In this document: piece by piece, positions 53,114 to 61,942 of the stretch
Numbering within the stretch: the first letter of the stretch is position 1
How the letters are laid out: each line of letters begins with the position of its first letter
Source of the DNA: JACDAN01 sp036554945
Lineage (GTDB): Bacteria > Actinomycetota > Thermoleophilia > Gaiellales > Gaiellaceae
NCBI GenBank assembly: GCA_036554945.1
Contig: DATBMH010000052.1
Coordinates: 1 to 64,000 of the forward strand
Direction: 5' to 3'
DNA: 64,000 bases
The notes under the pieces: generated by a model
What the model was told of the DNA's origin: nothing
The model's database searches: none
What the model saw: the letters and a program-made list of their open reading frames with translations, nothing else
Translations under genes and position numbers: made by a program

Positions 53114-53209
53114 TTCGGGACCCTCCCTTGAACGTGGTTGGCCGCGGTCCAGTTCCCCCGTTAAACGCACAAGAGCCCGGCCGCGACCCGACCTCTTCTT
53201 CGCGGTCGG

Positions 53210-54466
53210 TTAGCCGAGCTCTCGACGAACGAGAGCAGAGACTTTAGCACAGAGGGAGCTCGCTTCTTCCTCGTTTTCGGCCTCCGCGAGAATCCTGACC
53301 AAAGGTTCGGTTCCCGATGGTCGGACCAGGACGCGGGCCCCGCCGTTCAGCTCGTGGTTGAGGCTCTGAACCTGCGCCAGGAGCTCCCCCGGAAGCTCGC
53401 GAACCTGCACCGGGAGGTTCTCCTTGACCTGCGCGAAGCGCGGCATCACGGCGGCCGCCTCGGCCAGGCTGCGCCCCTCGAGCGCGCGGCAGAGCAGGAG
53501 CGCCGCGGCGAGCCCGTCGCCCGTCACGTGGCCGTCGAGGCAGATCAGGTGGCCGGACTGCTCGCCGCCGAGAATCGCGTTCTCGCGGTGCAGCGCCTCG
53601 AGGACGTACCGGTCGCCGACGTCGGTCGTGATCACACGGATGCCGTTGTCGGCCATCAGCCGGTGGAAGCCGAGGTTCGTCATCACGGTCACGACCACGA
53701 CGTCCACTTTCAGGTGCAAGGCGAGGATCGCAAGGATCTGGTCGCCGTCGACGGTCGAGCCGTCCGCGTCGACGGCGAGCATGCGGTCGCCGTCGCCGTC
53801 GAAGGCCACTCCCAGGTCGTAGCCGCCCGCGTTCCGCTGGAGCAGCGAGAGGTCCGTGGCGCCGCAGCCGACGTTGATGTTCGTCCCGTCCGGCTGGTCG
53901 GCGAGCGCCTGCACCTGCGCGCCCAAACGCGAGAAGGCGGTCGGGGCCAGGCCGGAGTACGCGCCGTTCGCGCAGTCGACGGCGACCGAGAGCCCGGAGA
54001 GATCCGAGCCGAAGCGCTCGAGGACGTGCTCCATGTAGCTGTCCGCTGCGACGCCGATGTGGTCGACGGCGCCTCGCTCGGCGTGCGCCGGCTCGTCGAG
54101 CAGCGCCTCGATCTCCTCCTCGGCGGCGTCGGTCAGCTTCTGCCCGTCGCCGTCGAAGAACTTGATCCCGTTGTACTCGGGCGGGTTGTGCGAGGCGGAG
54201 ACGACGATTCCGAGGTCGAGCGCCAGCAGCGCGACGGCCGGGGTCGGCAGCACGCCGCCGAGCACCGCATTGCCGCCGACGGACGCGACGCCCTCGGCGA
54301 ACGCCTCCTCGAGCATGGGGCCGGACGCACGGGTGTCGCGGCCGACGAAGACCCGTCCACGCCCGGACCAGACGGCAGCGGCGCGCCCGAGTCGCTCGAC
54401 GAGCTCGGGCGTCAGCTCTTCCCCGACGACCCCCCGAACCCCGTCCGTTCCGAAATAGCGACGCAT
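53210..54466 (-). CDS. glmM: Phosphoglucosamine mutase
   Basis: 418 residues. YFGTDGVRG start, phosphoserine loop VVSASHNPPEYNGIKFF, metal loop GVAFDGDGDRML, sugar loop GGEQSGH, and the phosphate-binding RPSGTEPLVRI. Converts glucosamine-6-P to glucosamine-1-P. It precedes glmS in the same direction, so the two steps are co-encoded. Slightly shorter than E. coli GlmM. Copy B of the structured repeat is in its upstream gap. Confidence 0.95.
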   Translation of the reverse strand: MRRYFGTDGVRGVVGEELTPELVERLGRAAAVWSGRGRVFVGRDTRASGPMLEEAFAEGVASVGGNAVLGGVLPTPAVALLALDLGIVVSASHNPPEYNGIKFFDGDGQKLTDAAEEEIEALLDEPAHAERGAVDHIGVAADSYMEHVLERFGSDLSGLSVAVDCANGAYSGLAPTAFSRLGAQVQALADQPDGTNINVGCGATDLSLLQRNAGGYDLGVAFDGDGDRMLAVDADGSTVDGDQILAILALHLKVDVVVVTVMTNLGFHRLMADNGIRVITTDVGDRYVLEALHRENAILGGEQSGHLICLDGHVTGDGLAAALLLCRALEGRSLAEAAAVMPRFAQVKENLPVQVRELPGELLAQVQSLNHELNGGARVLVRPSGTEPLVRILAEAENEEEASSLCAKVSALVRRELG

Positions 54467-54494
54467 CGGGCCGCGAACCTAACCAGAAGTGAGG

Positions 54495-54626
54495 CGCCGC
54501 GGAACGGGCTCTGCCCGTTCCGTTACAGCGGCAGATCGAGAAGGAATCCTCACGTCGCTTCGAGGCCGCGCGGCGCGGAGCGCCGCCCGGCTCCATCGGG
54601 TCGCTGAAGGTCGTGAGACTTTCAGC
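54495..54626 (-). repeat. Structured 3'-end repeat, copy B
   Basis: On the minus strand: GCTGAAAG, TCTCACGA, then CTTCAGC (stem with one change), GATGGAGCCGGGCGGCGC, an AAGCGACGTGAGG block, and the end hairpin GGAACGGGC/GCCCGTTCC (54501-54521) followed by GCGGCG. It starts 17 nt after the rpsI stop and ends 28 nt before glmM. Same order of blocks and nearly the same length as copy A at 32511. Confidence 0.65.
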
Positions 54627-54643
54627 GAAAGCGAGCGCCCCAG

Positions 54644-55039
54644 CTAGCGCTTACTGAACTGAGGAGCCTTACGAGCTTTGTGGAGGCCGGCCTTCTTGCG
54701 CTCGACGATGCGCGCGTCGCGCGTGAGGAAGCCTTCGCGCTTGAGGACGGTCCGGAGCTCGGGATCGGCCTCGACGAGCGCCCTCGCGAGGCCGTGGCGG
54801 ATCGCCTCGGCCTGGCCGGTCGGCCCGCCGCCCTCGACACGGACGCGAAGGTCGTACGTGCCCTCGGCGCCGGCGACCTTGAGCGGCGCCAGGAGCGTCG
54901 TGCGATGCGTGGCGCGCGGGAAGTACTCCTCGACGGTCCGGCCGTTGATCCAGGTCGCGCCGTCGCCGGGGCGCAGGATCACGCGCGCGATCGACGTCTT
55001 ACGCTTGCCGGTGCCCTGGTACTGCGCCTGAGCGCTCAC
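54644..55039 (-). CDS. rpsI: 30S ribosomal protein S9
   Basis: 131 residues. GTGKRKTSIARVILRPG start and the basic C-terminus RKAPQFSKR, whose tail reaches the P-site tRNA, are diagnostic. ATG at 55039 overlaps the rplM stop as ATGA. Confidence 0.97.
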   Translation of the reverse strand: MSAQAQYQGTGKRKTSIARVILRPGDGATWINGRTVEEYFPRATHRTTLLAPLKVAGAEGTYDLRVRVEGGGPTGQAEAIRHGLARALVEADPELRTVLKREGFLTRDARIVERKKAGLHKARKAPQFSKR

Positions 55040-55479
55040 GAGCGTGCCTCCTCGGGAAGCGGCTTCGGATCCTGGGCCTCGTGCGGGTGCTCCGGGCCGG
55101 CGTAGATCTTGAGCTTCGTCAGCTGCGCGCGGCTCAGGCGGTTCCGCGGAAGCATTCCCTTGACCGCCTTGCGCAGGACCTCCGTCGGCCGCCGGTCGAG
55201 CTGCTCGCGCAGGGTGCGCGTCCGGAGCCCGCCGGGGTAGCCGGAGTGACGGTGGTAGAGCTTCTCGTCGAGCTTCTTGCCGGTGACGGCGATCTTCTCC
55301 GCGTTCACGACGATCACGAAGTCACCGGTGTCGACGTGGGGCGTGTACTGCGCCTTGTGCTTGCCGCGGAGCGTGTCCGCGATGCGCGTGGCGAGACGCC
55401 CGAGGGTCTGCCCCTCGGCGTCCACGACGTACCAGTGGCGATCGACCTCGCCCGGCTTTGCGTTCCACGTCTTGCCCAT
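55036..55479 (-). CDS. rplM: 50S ribosomal protein L13
   Basis: 147 residues. WYVVDAEGQTLGRLATRIADTLRGKHKAQYTPHVDTGDFVIVVNAEKI and KGMLPRNRLSR are L13 signatures. ATG at 55479 is chosen because it begins MGKTWNAKPGE; an in-frame upstream ATG adds unrelated residues. First gene of rplM-rpsI. Confidence 0.97.
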   Translation of the reverse strand: MGKTWNAKPGEVDRHWYVVDAEGQTLGRLATRIADTLRGKHKAQYTPHVDTGDFVIVVNAEKIAVTGKKLDEKLYHRHSGYPGGLRTRTLREQLDRRPTEVLRKAVKGMLPRNRLSRAQLTKLKIYAGPEHPHEAQDPKPLPEEARS

Positions 55480-55532
55480 ACGGAAAAGTGGCGGACCCTG
55501 GGCCCGCCGACGGCGAAGGATAGCAGGGGAAT

Positions 55533-55667
55533 TCACGACTCCTCCCCGTCTTTCCGGCCGCCCACCCAGACGGCGAGCGCGATGGCGACGATCAGGAGCG
55601 CCGCGAGCGACTCGACGATCGCGCCGGCGAGCCCGCCGTGCGCGACGATCACGAGGACAGCAGCCAT
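55533..55667 (-). CDS. Small membrane protein (44 aa)
   Basis: One helix (about residues 18-36, VESLAALLIVAIALAVWVGG) with a short N-terminal hydrophobic stretch and a charged tail RKDGEES. ATG at 55667 lies inside the 3' end of the upstream membrane protein gene (19-nt overlap), so it is probably co-translated with it. Function unknown. Confidence 0.6.
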   Translation of the reverse strand: MAAVLVIVAHGGLAGAIVESLAALLIVAIALAVWVGGRKDGEES

Positions 55668-57028
55668 AGGCCGGTGCAGGTGTAGAGCACCATCAGCGCG
55701 AGCATCGCGTACTGGGTCCGGACGGCCGTCCGTGTGGACGAGAACAGCGAGATCGCTCGGTCGTGCGCGAGCACCAGGCCGAGGACGTGGCCGGTCACGA
55801 GCACGCCGACCTGGACGTACCAGATCATGTTCGGTGAGAAGACGTTCTCGGCCGGCCGGAAGTCCGCGGTTCCGAACAGGTCCCAGCCCTTCCCGAACGG
55901 ATCGGACGCGAGGAAGATCGCGTCCTGGCCGGCGTCCACGAGCAGCGTGAAGTAGTGGGCGACCGCGTAGGCGAGCGCGATCGGGATGAGGCTCCCGATG
56001 AAGGCGCCGGCGAGCTTCACGTCGGTGTGGCCGATCGCCTTGGCGGCGAAGATCGCGAGCGCATAGAGCAGCCCGATCGCGGTCACGGCGATCAGCAGCC
56101 CGAGCAGGTTGAAGCCGAGCGAGACGAAGTCGGCCTTCGTGGGTGACTCGATGATGTACCTCGACTCGAGGTCGTAGAGCCGGTCCTGCCACCAGGTCGC
56201 CCGGCTCAGGCCGTCGAACGCCACCGAGCCGAGCATCACGGCGACGAACGCCACCGTGCCGTGGTGCGCATCGCCCGAGACGAGGGCCGAGAGCGGCGGC
56301 CGCCTGACCACGACCGTTCGTCCGTTCTCGGCCCGGACCCCGAAGGGCGAGATGCGGGAGAGCAGCTCGAAGTACACGGTGAACGCCTCGCCGTTCTCGA
56401 GCCACGGCCGCCGGCCGTAGATCAGCATCCCGGCCCACGTGATCCAGCTGTAGACGACGATCGCGAGCGCCAGCGTCCGCGGCTCGGCGGAGCGCGGCCA
56501 GGCGAGCTCGAGCGTCGCGAAGGCGAGGAGCAGCGCCGCGGCGGGCCAGCGGCCGAGCCGCTCCGGATAGGTCGCCGCCGGCTCCCACGAGCGCCCGAGC
56601 CGGTTCCAGCCCCAGGCGATCCCGTCGGCAACGGCGCGCCACGGGTTCAGCACGCTCCAGACGTTCCCGAACACGACCACGATCGGGACGAGCCCGAGCC
56701 AGAAGATCACCCAGATGAAGACGGGCGCGATGTTGTCCGCGGCGTCCGGCCTGCCGACGAGCGCTGCGAGCCAGACGACGATGAGCAGCCCCGCCGAGAT
56801 GCCGCCGAGCAGGACACGCCAGCCCGGCCAGAGGATCAGGCGCTGCCACCGCTCGCCGAGCGGACGGCCGTCCGCCCGCGCCGCCAGCCTGGGCTCCTTC
56901 CAGAGGACGCCGAGCGCGACGAACGACAGGATCAGCGTGAGCGACCCTGCGTAGTAGAAGAGCCAGCGCGGGATCGGGAGGTCCTGGAGCTGACCGATCC
57001 CGTGTGCCAGCGGAAGCGCCAGGGTCAT
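55649..57028 (-). CDS. Polytopic membrane protein of unknown function
   Basis: 459 residues, about ten helices. Recognisable runs include PIPRWLFYYAGSLTLILSF, FGNVWSVLNPWRAVADG, and FSPNMIWYVQVGVLVTGHVLGLVLAHDRA. Similar multi-span proteins are sometimes labelled fenitrothion hydrolase in automatic annotation; I do not rely on that name. ATG at 57028 overlaps the cupredoxin-like gene (ATGA), so the two form a unit, together with the small membrane protein after it. Confidence 0.75.
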   Translation of the reverse strand: MTLALPLAHGIGQLQDLPIPRWLFYYAGSLTLILSFVALGVLWKEPRLAARADGRPLGERWQRLILWPGWRVLLGGISAGLLIVVWLAALVGRPDAADNIAPVFIWVIFWLGLVPIVVVFGNVWSVLNPWRAVADGIAWGWNRLGRSWEPAATYPERLGRWPAAALLLAFATLELAWPRSAEPRTLALAIVVYSWITWAGMLIYGRRPWLENGEAFTVYFELLSRISPFGVRAENGRTVVVRRPPLSALVSGDAHHGTVAFVAVMLGSVAFDGLSRATWWQDRLYDLESRYIIESPTKADFVSLGFNLLGLLIAVTAIGLLYALAIFAAKAIGHTDVKLAGAFIGSLIPIALAYAVAHYFTLLVDAGQDAIFLASDPFGKGWDLFGTADFRPAENVFSPNMIWYVQVGVLVTGHVLGLVLAHDRAISLFSSTRTAVRTQYAMLALMVLYTCTGLWLLSS

Positions 57029-57483
57029 GGCTTGGCGGTGATGCTCGCGATCTGCACGCCGCGATCCTCGAGCTCCGCCTCGACGGTCCCGACCCTGGTC
57101 GCCCGGAACTCGATCCGCGCCGGGCTGCCGGGCGCGACGTCGCGCATGATGTCGTAGCCGTGCAGGTGCACGTGGTCGGCCACGTCCGAGGTCACGATCA
57201 GCACCACGCGCCGGTTTCTCGCGACGGTGACGCGCCGGATCCCTCCGACCGGCAGCCCTTCGCGGATCGTGATCGCGACCCGGGCCGGCGGCGGCGGTCC
57301 GGGCGGGGGCGCGGGTGGAGCCGTCTCGGTGGTGGTCGTCGTCGTCGTGGCCGTGGTGGTCGTCGCCTGCGTCGTCGTCCCGGGGCTCGCGGTCTCGTCG
57401 TCGTCGCTCGGCCGGAGCAGCACGAAGAGGCTCGCCGCGACGGCGATGGCGACCGCTATGAGCAGGATCGAGCGCGGACGCAT
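57025..57483 (-). CDS. Membrane-anchored cupredoxin-like protein with Thr-rich linker
   Basis: 152 residues. N-terminal anchor (ILLIAVAIAVAASLFVLLRP), a linker of mostly threonine (about 35-60) and proline, then a cupredoxin-like domain with HVHLHGYDI, whose histidines could bind copper. No Cys ligand is seen, so a type 1 blue site is unlikely; it may bind or pass Cu(II)/Cu(I). Coupled to the membrane protein gene by ATGA. It overlaps the 3' end of the upstream gene by 28 nt. Confidence 0.75.
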   Translation of the reverse strand: MRPRSILLIAVAIAVAASLFVLLRPSDDDETASPGTTTQATTTTATTTTTTTETAPPAPPPGPPPPARVAITIREGLPVGGIRRVTVARNRRVVLIVTSDVADHVHLHGYDIMRDVAPGSPARIEFRATRVGTVEAELEDRGVQIASITAKP

Positions 57484-57995
57484 GTCGGGCGTATGGATAG
57501 CAGCAGCCCCTCCCGGAACGCCGCGGAGCCGCCGTGGGACGGGTGCCGGATGTAGCTCCCGCCGAGCACGCCGTGGGCCAGCCGGCCGACGGGCAGCGGC
57601 GTGCGGCCGCGCACGATCTCGCGGAGAAACGGCATCGCTGCACGTACTTCGGCGCTCGTCGGACGCCGGTTCGTCCCGGCGGTCCCCGGATGCGTCGGCA
57701 CGACGTTCCAGAGCAGGACCTCGTCCTCGATCCCGAGCTCGGCGAGGGCGCGGTGGACGATGGTCGCGGTCGCCTCGGCAGGGCCCGCGCCCGTCACCTG
57801 CCGCTCCGACGTGAACGGCAGCCCGCTCACGCGCGCGCCGCGGTAACCGGCCGCTTCGCCCACGAGGACATAGGTCGCCGACCGCCGGCGTGCGAGGTAC
57901 TCGGCCAGCCGCTCACGCCGGAGCGCCGAGCCCGCGTACTGGTTGTACGTCCCGCCGATCCGGGCGCACGCGAGCTCGTCGACGAAGCTCCTCAC
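57456..57995 (-). CDS. Uracil-DNA glycosylase superfamily protein
   Basis: About 179 residues. LVGEAAGYRGARVSGLPFTSER resembles the active-site loop of UDG-fold proteins, LLWNVVPTHP the second strand, and YIRHPSHGG the DNA-intercalating loop region. The usual catalytic Asp/Asn is replaced by Glu-Ala, so enzymatic action on uracil is unproven. GTG at 57995 is chosen; TTG at 58025 would add ten residues. Divergent from the PLD gene. Confidence 0.72.
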   Translation of the reverse strand: MRSFVDELACARIGGTYNQYAGSALRRERLAEYLARRRSATYVLVGEAAGYRGARVSGLPFTSERQVTGAGPAEATATIVHRALAELGIEDEVLLWNVVPTHPGTAGTNRRPTSAEVRAAMPFLREIVRGRTPLPVGRLAHGVLGGSYIRHPSHGGSAAFREGLLLSIRPTCVRARSCS

Positions 57996-58033
57996 CGGTG
58001 AGGGAATTCTGCTCCTCGGGAACAATCCCCGGC

Positions 58034-59071
58034 GTGCTGGAGGTACGGACGCTCACGGACGGGGGCCAGACCCCGGCCCAGGTGGGGAAGCAGATCGTCG
58101 ACTTCGTCGGCCGCGCCCGGCGGTCGCTCGACTTCGCCCACTACGACTTCCACCTCGCGCGCGACACCGCGGAGCTCGTGGGCGGCGCGATCAAGGCCGC
58201 GGCGGCACGCGGCGTCGCCGTCCGGTTCCTCTACAACCTCGACCACCGGAACCCGATCCCGGTCCCGCCGCCGCCGGAGCCGGACGGGAAGCTGATCGAG
58301 TCGCTCGGCGTGCCGGTCCGCGCGATCGCCGGCGTCCCCGACCTGATGCACCACAAGTACGCCGTGCGCGACGGCGAGAGCGTCTGGACCGGTTCGACGA
58401 ACTGGACGGACGAGTCGTGGTCACGGCAGGAGAACGTGATCCTCGTCGCCGAGTCAGGGCCACTCGCCGCGCGGTTCACGAAGAACTTCGACGAGCTCTG
58501 GGACACCGGCGCGGTCGAGCAGAGCGGATTCGTGGACTCGAGCCCGGTCGAGGTCGGCGAGCTCTCGGTCCGGCCGTGGTTCACACCGGGGAACGGCGAG
58601 AGCCTGTCGCACCGGATCGGAAAGGCGATCGGACGGGCGCAGCGCCGCGTCCGGATCGCATCACCGGTGATCACCGCGGCCCCGGTGCTCTCCACGCTCG
58701 CCGAGAAGGTGTCGGAGGGCGTGCTCGACGTCGCCGGCTGCGTCGACCAGCCGCAGGTGCGCGGCGTGATCTACCAGTGGCGCGAGAACGGCAACATCGC
58801 GTGGAAGCTGCCCCTGCTCGAGCGGGTGATGCAGGCGCCGTTCTCGGGCAAGCGCTCGACGCCGTGGGGCGAGGGGACGCTCCACGACTTCATGCACGCG
58901 AAGGTCACGGTCGCCGACGACACGATCTTCGCCGGGAGCTACAACCTGTCGCGCTCGGGCGAGCTGAACGCCGAGAACGTCCTCGAGTTCAAGAGCCCCG
59001 AGCTGGCCGATCGGCTCGCCGCCTACGTCGACGAGGTGCGGGCGCGCTACCCGGCGTTCTCGGTCGAGTAG
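58034..59071 (+). CDS. Phospholipase D-like protein with two HKD motifs
   Basis: 345 residues. HKD-type motif 1 HHKYAVRDGESVWTGSTNW and motif 2 HAKVTVADDTIFAGSYNLSRS, each followed by GS and an N-rich turn. Two half-domains (about 1-170 and 190-345). Could hydrolyse phosphodiesters of lipid or nucleic acid. No signal peptide. GTG at 58034. Its stop is 1 nt from the end of convergent nitroreductase. Confidence 0.88.
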   Translation: MLEVRTLTDGGQTPAQVGKQIVDFVGRARRSLDFAHYDFHLARDTAELVGGAIKAAAARGVAVRFLYNLDHRNPIPVPPPPEPDGKLIESLGVPVRAIAGVPDLMHHKYAVRDGESVWTGSTNWTDESWSRQENVILVAESGPLAARFTKNFDELWDTGAVEQSGFVDSSPVEVGELSVRPWFTPGNGESLSHRIGKAIGRAQRRVRIASPVITAAPVLSTLAEKVSEGVLDVAGCVDQPQVRGVIYQWRENGNIAWKLPLLERVMQAPFSGKRSTPWGEGTLHDFMHAKVTVADDTIFAGSYNLSRSGELNAENVLEFKSPELADRLAAYVDEVRARYPAFSVE

Positions 59072-59072
59072 G

Positions 59073-59687
59073 TCAACCCCAGGTCTCCCACCGGACCACC
59101 TCCTCGCGCGCCTTGCGCCGCCTGGTGAAGACGCTCGCCCCGGCGCTCGGCTCGTCGTCGGCTTCCGCCGGATAGCCCATCGTCACGACGGCGACGAAGC
59201 GGACGTCTTCGGGAAGGCCGAGGGTCTCGGAGAGCCCCTCGAGGTCGGTGACCCCGAAGATCGCCGTGTCGAGCCCCTCGTCGATCGCGGCCAGCATCAG
59301 CGCCATCACCGCAGCGCCGGCGTCCACGAACCAGTACGGCGCGGGCCAGTCGATCTCGCGGCCGCCGGTGATCTGCAGCTTGTCCTGCTGCCGGTACCGG
59401 TCGTGGTAGTCGTCCTCGCGGGTCAGGACGACCATGTGCACCGGCGCGGCCGCCTTCCAGCGAGGCCGGCCCTTCGCGGCGAGGTCGTCCTCCATCGCGG
59501 CCGTGGCGATCTTCGTCCGCGTCACGGGATCGGTGACGACGACGATCCGGAGGCCCTGCGAGAACCCGGCGCTCGGCGCCCACACGACGGCGGCGTCCGC
59601 GATCCGCTGGAGCACGTCCTCCGGAACCGGCCGGGCCGCATACGTGCGGACGCTGCGCCGCCGGGTCAGGACGTCGCGGAACTCCAC
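59073..59687 (-). CDS. Nitroreductase family protein
   Basis: 204 residues, FMN-dependent. RRRSVRTYAARPVPEDVLQRIADAAVVWAPSAGFSQ is the flavin-binding start; FVDAGAAVMALMLAAIDEGLDTAIFG and VAVVTMGYPAE follow. Typical NADH-dependent reductase; substrate not identifiable. ATG at 59687, 14 nt after the previous gene stop. Confidence 0.86.
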   Translation of the reverse strand: MEFRDVLTRRRSVRTYAARPVPEDVLQRIADAAVVWAPSAGFSQGLRIVVVTDPVTRTKIATAAMEDDLAAKGRPRWKAAAPVHMVVLTREDDYHDRYRQQDKLQITGGREIDWPAPYWFVDAGAAVMALMLAAIDEGLDTAIFGVTDLEGLSETLGLPEDVRFVAVVTMGYPAEADDEPSAGASVFTRRRKAREEVVRWETWG

Positions 59688-59700
59688 CGCCCCGGCCGGG

Positions 59701-60141
59701 TCAGATCCCGATCAGGACTGCGCCGGACGGCTCGGCTTCGAGGCGGCCGGCCTCGATCTCCTTTGCGATCCGCTCCTCGATCCCGTCTAGGCCCATCCGG
59801 CGCGTCGTCCGCCACGTCCGGGTCTCCGCCGGCGGGCCGTCCGTGTGCGCGCGGATGTTCGGTCTCGCGAAGTTGAACCCCCGCTCGAGCAGCCAGATCA
59901 CGAACAGCGGAACGATCACGACCCACGTGAACCAGCCGCTGTCGAGCTGGATCAGCTTGATGACGAACACGAGCATGATCGCGGTGGCGATCAGGCTCGG
60001 CCAGAAGAACGGCTCGCTCCGCCGGTCCGCGAAGGACTTGCCCTTCGGGGCCACGCGCTCGATCTGCCAGGTCCTGCCGTCGGGTGAGCGAACGGTCCGG
60101 CTCAAGGCGCCGATCATACGACGCGCGTCGTTGCCGCTCAA
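59701..60141 (-). CDS. Hypothetical membrane protein (146 aa)
   Basis: A cytosolic start (TVRSPDGRTWQIERVAPKG), two adjacent helices (about 47-63 and 69-86: FWPSLIATAIMLVFVIKLI, FTWVVIVPLFVIWLLERG) and a soluble C-terminus with THGPPAET-like HTDGPPAETRTWRTTRRM. I do not recognise the family. Coding bias is good. Co-directional with the small gene upstream, stop and start adjacent. Confidence 0.7.
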   Translation of the reverse strand: MSGNDARRMIGALSRTVRSPDGRTWQIERVAPKGKSFADRRSEPFFWPSLIATAIMLVFVIKLIQLDSGWFTWVVIVPLFVIWLLERGFNFARPNIRAHTDGPPAETRTWRTTRRMGLDGIEERIAKEIEAGRLEAEPSGAVLIGI

Positions 60142-60336
60142 TCAGGTGGCGAGCGCGATCAGCACCGCGATCAGCACGATCACGCCGACCACGATCAGCG
60201 CGAGCGTGATCGCCGCGCCGAGGAGAATCCGCCTCGCCTCGTGCGTCAGGCGCGCCGAGAGGGGGCGCGGGTCGTCCGCCGTCAGGATCCGGATCGCGCG
60301 TCGGAGCACCCAGAACCCGATCAGCCGGTGGACCAT
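60142..60336 (-). CDS. Small hypothetical membrane protein (64 aa)
   Basis: From the ATG at 60336: basic N-terminus (MVHRLIGFWVLRRAIRILTA), a short polar region (LSARLTHEARRI), then one long helix (LLGAAITLALIVVGVIVL and beyond). Immediately before the 146-aa gene with no gap. It starts 30 nt after the guaA stop on the same strand. Confidence 0.6.
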   Translation of the reverse strand: MVHRLIGFWVLRRAIRILTADDPRPLSARLTHEARRILLGAAITLALIVVGVIVLIAVLIALAT

Positions 60337-60365
60337 GACGCTGCCCTTCCCCGGCGGGGAAAGGG

Positions 60366-61940
60366 CTACTCCCACTCGATGGTGCTGGGCGGCTTCGACG
60401 AGATGTCGAGCGCCACCCGGTTCACGCCCGGGATCTCGTTGATGACCCGGCTCGAGATCGTCTCGAGCAGGTCGTAGGGGAGCCGCGCCCAGTCGGCGGT
60501 CATGGCGTCCTCGGACGTGACCGCACGGATGACGATCGGGTAGGCGTACGTCCGCTCGTCGCCCTGCACGCCGACCGACCGGATCGCCGGCAGCACGGCG
60601 AACGACTGCCAGAGGTCGCGGTAGAGGCCTGCGCGCCGCACCTCCTCCTGGAGGATCGCGTCCGCCTCGCGGAGGATCTCGAGCCGCTCGCGCGTGACCT
60701 CGCCGATGATGCGGATCGCGAGCCCCGGGCCGGGGAACGGCTGGCGCCACACCATCCGCTCGGGCAGACCCAGCTCCTCGCCGACGCGGCGCACCTCGTC
60801 CTTGAACAGCAGCCGCAGCGGCTCGACGAGCTCGAAGTCGACCTGCTCGGGCAGGCCGCCCACGTTGTGGTGCGACTTGATCATGGCGGCGACGCCGTCG
60901 GTGCCTCCGGACTCGATCACGTCCGAGTAGAGCGTCCCCTGGACGAGGTAGCGGATCCGGCCCAGCCGCTGCGCCTCCTCCTCGAAGACGCGGATGAACT
61001 CCTCGCCGACGCGCTTCCGCTTCTGCTCGGGATCGTCGATGCCCTCGAGCCTGGAGAGGAAGCGCTCCTGCGCCTCCACGTGCACGAGCGGGACCTGGAA
61101 GTGGCCCTGGAAGGTCTCGACGACCTGCGCCGCCTCGTCCTTTCGGAGCAGCCCGTGGTCGACGAAGACGCAGGTGAGCTGGTCGCCGACCGCCTTGTGG
61201 ACGAGCAGCGCGGCCACGGCGGAGTCCACCCCGCCGGAGAGCGCGCAGAGCACGCGCTCGCCGCCGACCTGCGCGCGGATCCGCTCCACCTGCTCCTCGA
61301 TCACGGCGGCGGCCGTCCACGTCGGCGGCGCCTCGGCGACGCCGTACAGGAAGTTCTTCAGCACCTCGTTGCCGTACGCCGTGTGGACGACCTCGGGGTG
61401 GAACTGGACGCCGTAGAGGCCGCGCTCGGGCGCCTCGAAGCCGGCGATCGGCGTCGACGGCGAGGACGCCGTCACCTCGGCCCCTGTCGGGGCGGCGGTC
61501 ACGGAGTCGCGGTGGCTCATCCAGACGACCTGCTCCTCGGGCGTCTGGTCGAGCAGCGCGCCGCCGGCAGCCCGGAGGTCGGTGCGCCCGAACTCTGAGG
61601 CGCCGGTGCGCTCGACCTTGCCGCCGAGGTCGCGCGCCATCAGCTGCATGCCGTAGCAGATGCCGAGGACCGGGACGCCGAGCTCCCAGAGGCCGGGATC
61701 GACGTCGGGCGCGTCCTCGGCGTACACCGACGCAGGCCCGCCGCTGAGCACGATCGCGCGCGGGCTCCGCGCCCGGATCGCCTGCGCCGGCGTCCGGTGC
61801 GAGACGAGCTCGGAGTACACGCGGCACTCGCGCACCCGCCGGGCGATCAGCTGGGAGTACTGGCCGCCGAGGTCGACGACGAGGACCGGACGGTCCTCGG
61901 CCCTGTCCTCCGGCCGCTCGAAGGGCAGGACCTCGGCCAC
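60366..61940 (-). CDS. guaA: GMP synthase (glutamine-hydrolyzing)
   Basis: 524 residues. Class I amidotransferase: Cys95 in LGICYGMQ, and His/Glu in GVQFHPEVVH. PP-loop ATPase: ALSGGVDSAVAALLV. Dimerisation domain to the end (PPSTIEWE). Converts XMP to GMP. ATG at 61940. It follows guaB3 by 2 nt, so the two purine genes are co-transcribed. Confidence 0.96.
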   Translation of the reverse strand: MAEVLPFERPEDRAEDRPVLVVDLGGQYSQLIARRVRECRVYSELVSHRTPAQAIRARSPRAIVLSGGPASVYAEDAPDVDPGLWELGVPVLGICYGMQLMARDLGGKVERTGASEFGRTDLRAAGGALLDQTPEEQVVWMSHRDSVTAAPTGAEVTASSPSTPIAGFEAPERGLYGVQFHPEVVHTAYGNEVLKNFLYGVAEAPPTWTAAAVIEEQVERIRAQVGGERVLCALSGGVDSAVAALLVHKAVGDQLTCVFVDHGLLRKDEAAQVVETFQGHFQVPLVHVEAQERFLSRLEGIDDPEQKRKRVGEEFIRVFEEEAQRLGRIRYLVQGTLYSDVIESGGTDGVAAMIKSHHNVGGLPEQVDFELVEPLRLLFKDEVRRVGEELGLPERMVWRQPFPGPGLAIRIIGEVTRERLEILREADAILQEEVRRAGLYRDLWQSFAVLPAIRSVGVQGDERTYAYPIVIRAVTSEDAMTADWARLPYDLLETISSRVINEIPGVNRVALDISSKPPSTIEWE

Positions 61941-61942
61941 CC

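Noticed and set aside
53114..53209. glmS ribozyme upstream of glmS
   Set aside because: The leader is too short and lacks the conserved core; only a 6-bp hairpin next to the glmM stop is seen.
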